Positions 16,728-16,983 of a stretch of 16,983 nt of DNA are shown in pieces. Under the pieces are notes generated by a model. That model was not told the DNA's origin. It ran no database searches and saw nothing but the letters and a program-made list of their open reading frames with translations. Position 1 is the first letter of the stretch; every line of letters begins with the position of its first letter. Location: positions 1 through 16,983 of the forward strand of contig CAJWIC010000008.1 in assembly GCA_913040905.1 (NCBI GenBank). Direction: 5' to 3'. Both the position numbers and the translations under genes were made by a program. This DNA is from an uncultured Synechococcus sp. GTDB lineage: Bacteria > Cyanobacteriota > Cyanobacteriia > PCC-6307 > Cyanobiaceae.

Positions 16728-16983
16728 TTGGTCCAGACCAACCCCAGGCCTGATCTGCCGTTGACCTCCAGGCTCCGGCAGGACCTCAAAAATGATCTGA
16801 TCGCTGGTTTGCTGGTGGTGATTCCTCTGGCGACCACCATCTGGCTCTCCACTGTGGTGAGTCGCTTTGTGCTGGCGTTTCTCACGTCTGTTCCCAAGCA
16901 GCTCAACCCGTTCATCACCCTGAACCCGTTGCTTCAGGATTTGATCAACCTGGCGTTGGGCCTCACTGTTCCCCTAATGGGGA
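16728..16983 (+). CDS. DUF502 family membrane protein (3' end outside window)
   Basis: The reading frame runs open from a TTG at 16728 to the window end and encodes VQTNPRPDLPLTSRLRQDLK, then NDLIAGLLVVIPLATTIWLS, then VSRFVLAFLTSVPKQLNPF and LQDLINLALGLTVPLMG. This is the N-terminal part of DUF502, a family of two-helix inner membrane proteins widespread in bacteria and of unknown function; the full protein is usually 200-250 residues. The first membrane helix is GLLVVIPLATTIWL and a second begins at INLALGLTVPL. The start is chosen from likeness to picocyanobacterial relatives and a GAGG just upstream; a TTG at 16761 is an alternative. It follows the HpsJ-like gene by 49 bases on the same strand. 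A frame on the opposite strand (16292-16918) is a shadow. Confidence 0.85.
   Translation, partial: MVQTNPRPDLPLTSRLRQDLKNDLIAGLLVVIPLATTIWLSTVVSRFVLAFLTSVPKQLNPFITLNPLLQDLINLALGLTVPLMG

Noticed and set aside
1..16983. Mobile elements, CRISPR arrays, tRNA or rRNA genes, phage genes
   Set aside because: Intergenic gaps other than 5437-5871 are under about 100 bases, no repeated spacer pattern or cloverleaf was seen, and all long frames belong to conserved housekeeping families.

Overview
The window looks like a stretch of chromosome from a marine picocyanobacterium, most likely a high-GC marine Synechococcus. The grounds are protein sequence character (a stand-alone DUF1400 protein, an HpsJ-like membrane protein, a PRC-barrel protein directly behind dnaN), GC-rich coding sequence with many GTG and TTG starts, and the gene order dnaN - PRC-barrel - purL - purF - parC/gyrA-like - TPR - queG - HpsJ-like - DUF502. 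From memory, that is the order at the conventional start of marine Synechococcus and Prochlorococcus chromosomes. I saw no rRNA, tRNA, CRISPR array, insertion sequence, prophage or obvious horizontally acquired island. By eye I found no copy of the palindrome GCGATCGC that is abundant in many other cyanobacteria.

Left part (1-5436). recN (double-strand-break repair) lies on the minus strand. It is divergent from a plus-strand run of three closely spaced genes: an ABC1/AarF/UbiB-type atypical kinase, a secreted protein made of the cyanobacterial DUF1400 domain alone, and thrC (threonine synthase). thrC ends at a clear intrinsic terminator.

Centre (5437-5871). This 435-base non-coding gap is the most interesting part. 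After the thrC terminator it holds about eight DnaA-box-like elements on both strands in about 210 bases, a perfect 8-bp hairpin built from two of them, and an AT-rich 35-bp dyad. dnaN follows. Hand counts of sample lines suggest that the plus strand is C-rich to the left and mostly G-rich to the right whichever strand the genes are on, although the queG end departs from this. I interpret the gap as the likely chromosomal replication origin.

Right part (5872-16983). dnaN, the PRC-barrel protein, purL and purF form a tight plus-strand cluster that couples the replication clamp to de novo purine synthesis. It meets, stop codon to stop codon with no base between, a minus-strand cluster that reads queG -> TPR protein -> parC/gyrA-like topoisomerase subunit. 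Beyond queG, two membrane-protein genes run on the plus strand: an HpsJ-like protein and a DUF502 protein cut off by the window end.

Overall this is a conserved housekeeping region, not an accessory island. I found no new multi-gene system. The points worth following up are the origin architecture and a few unusual features of the topoisomerase and of the convergent gene junction.
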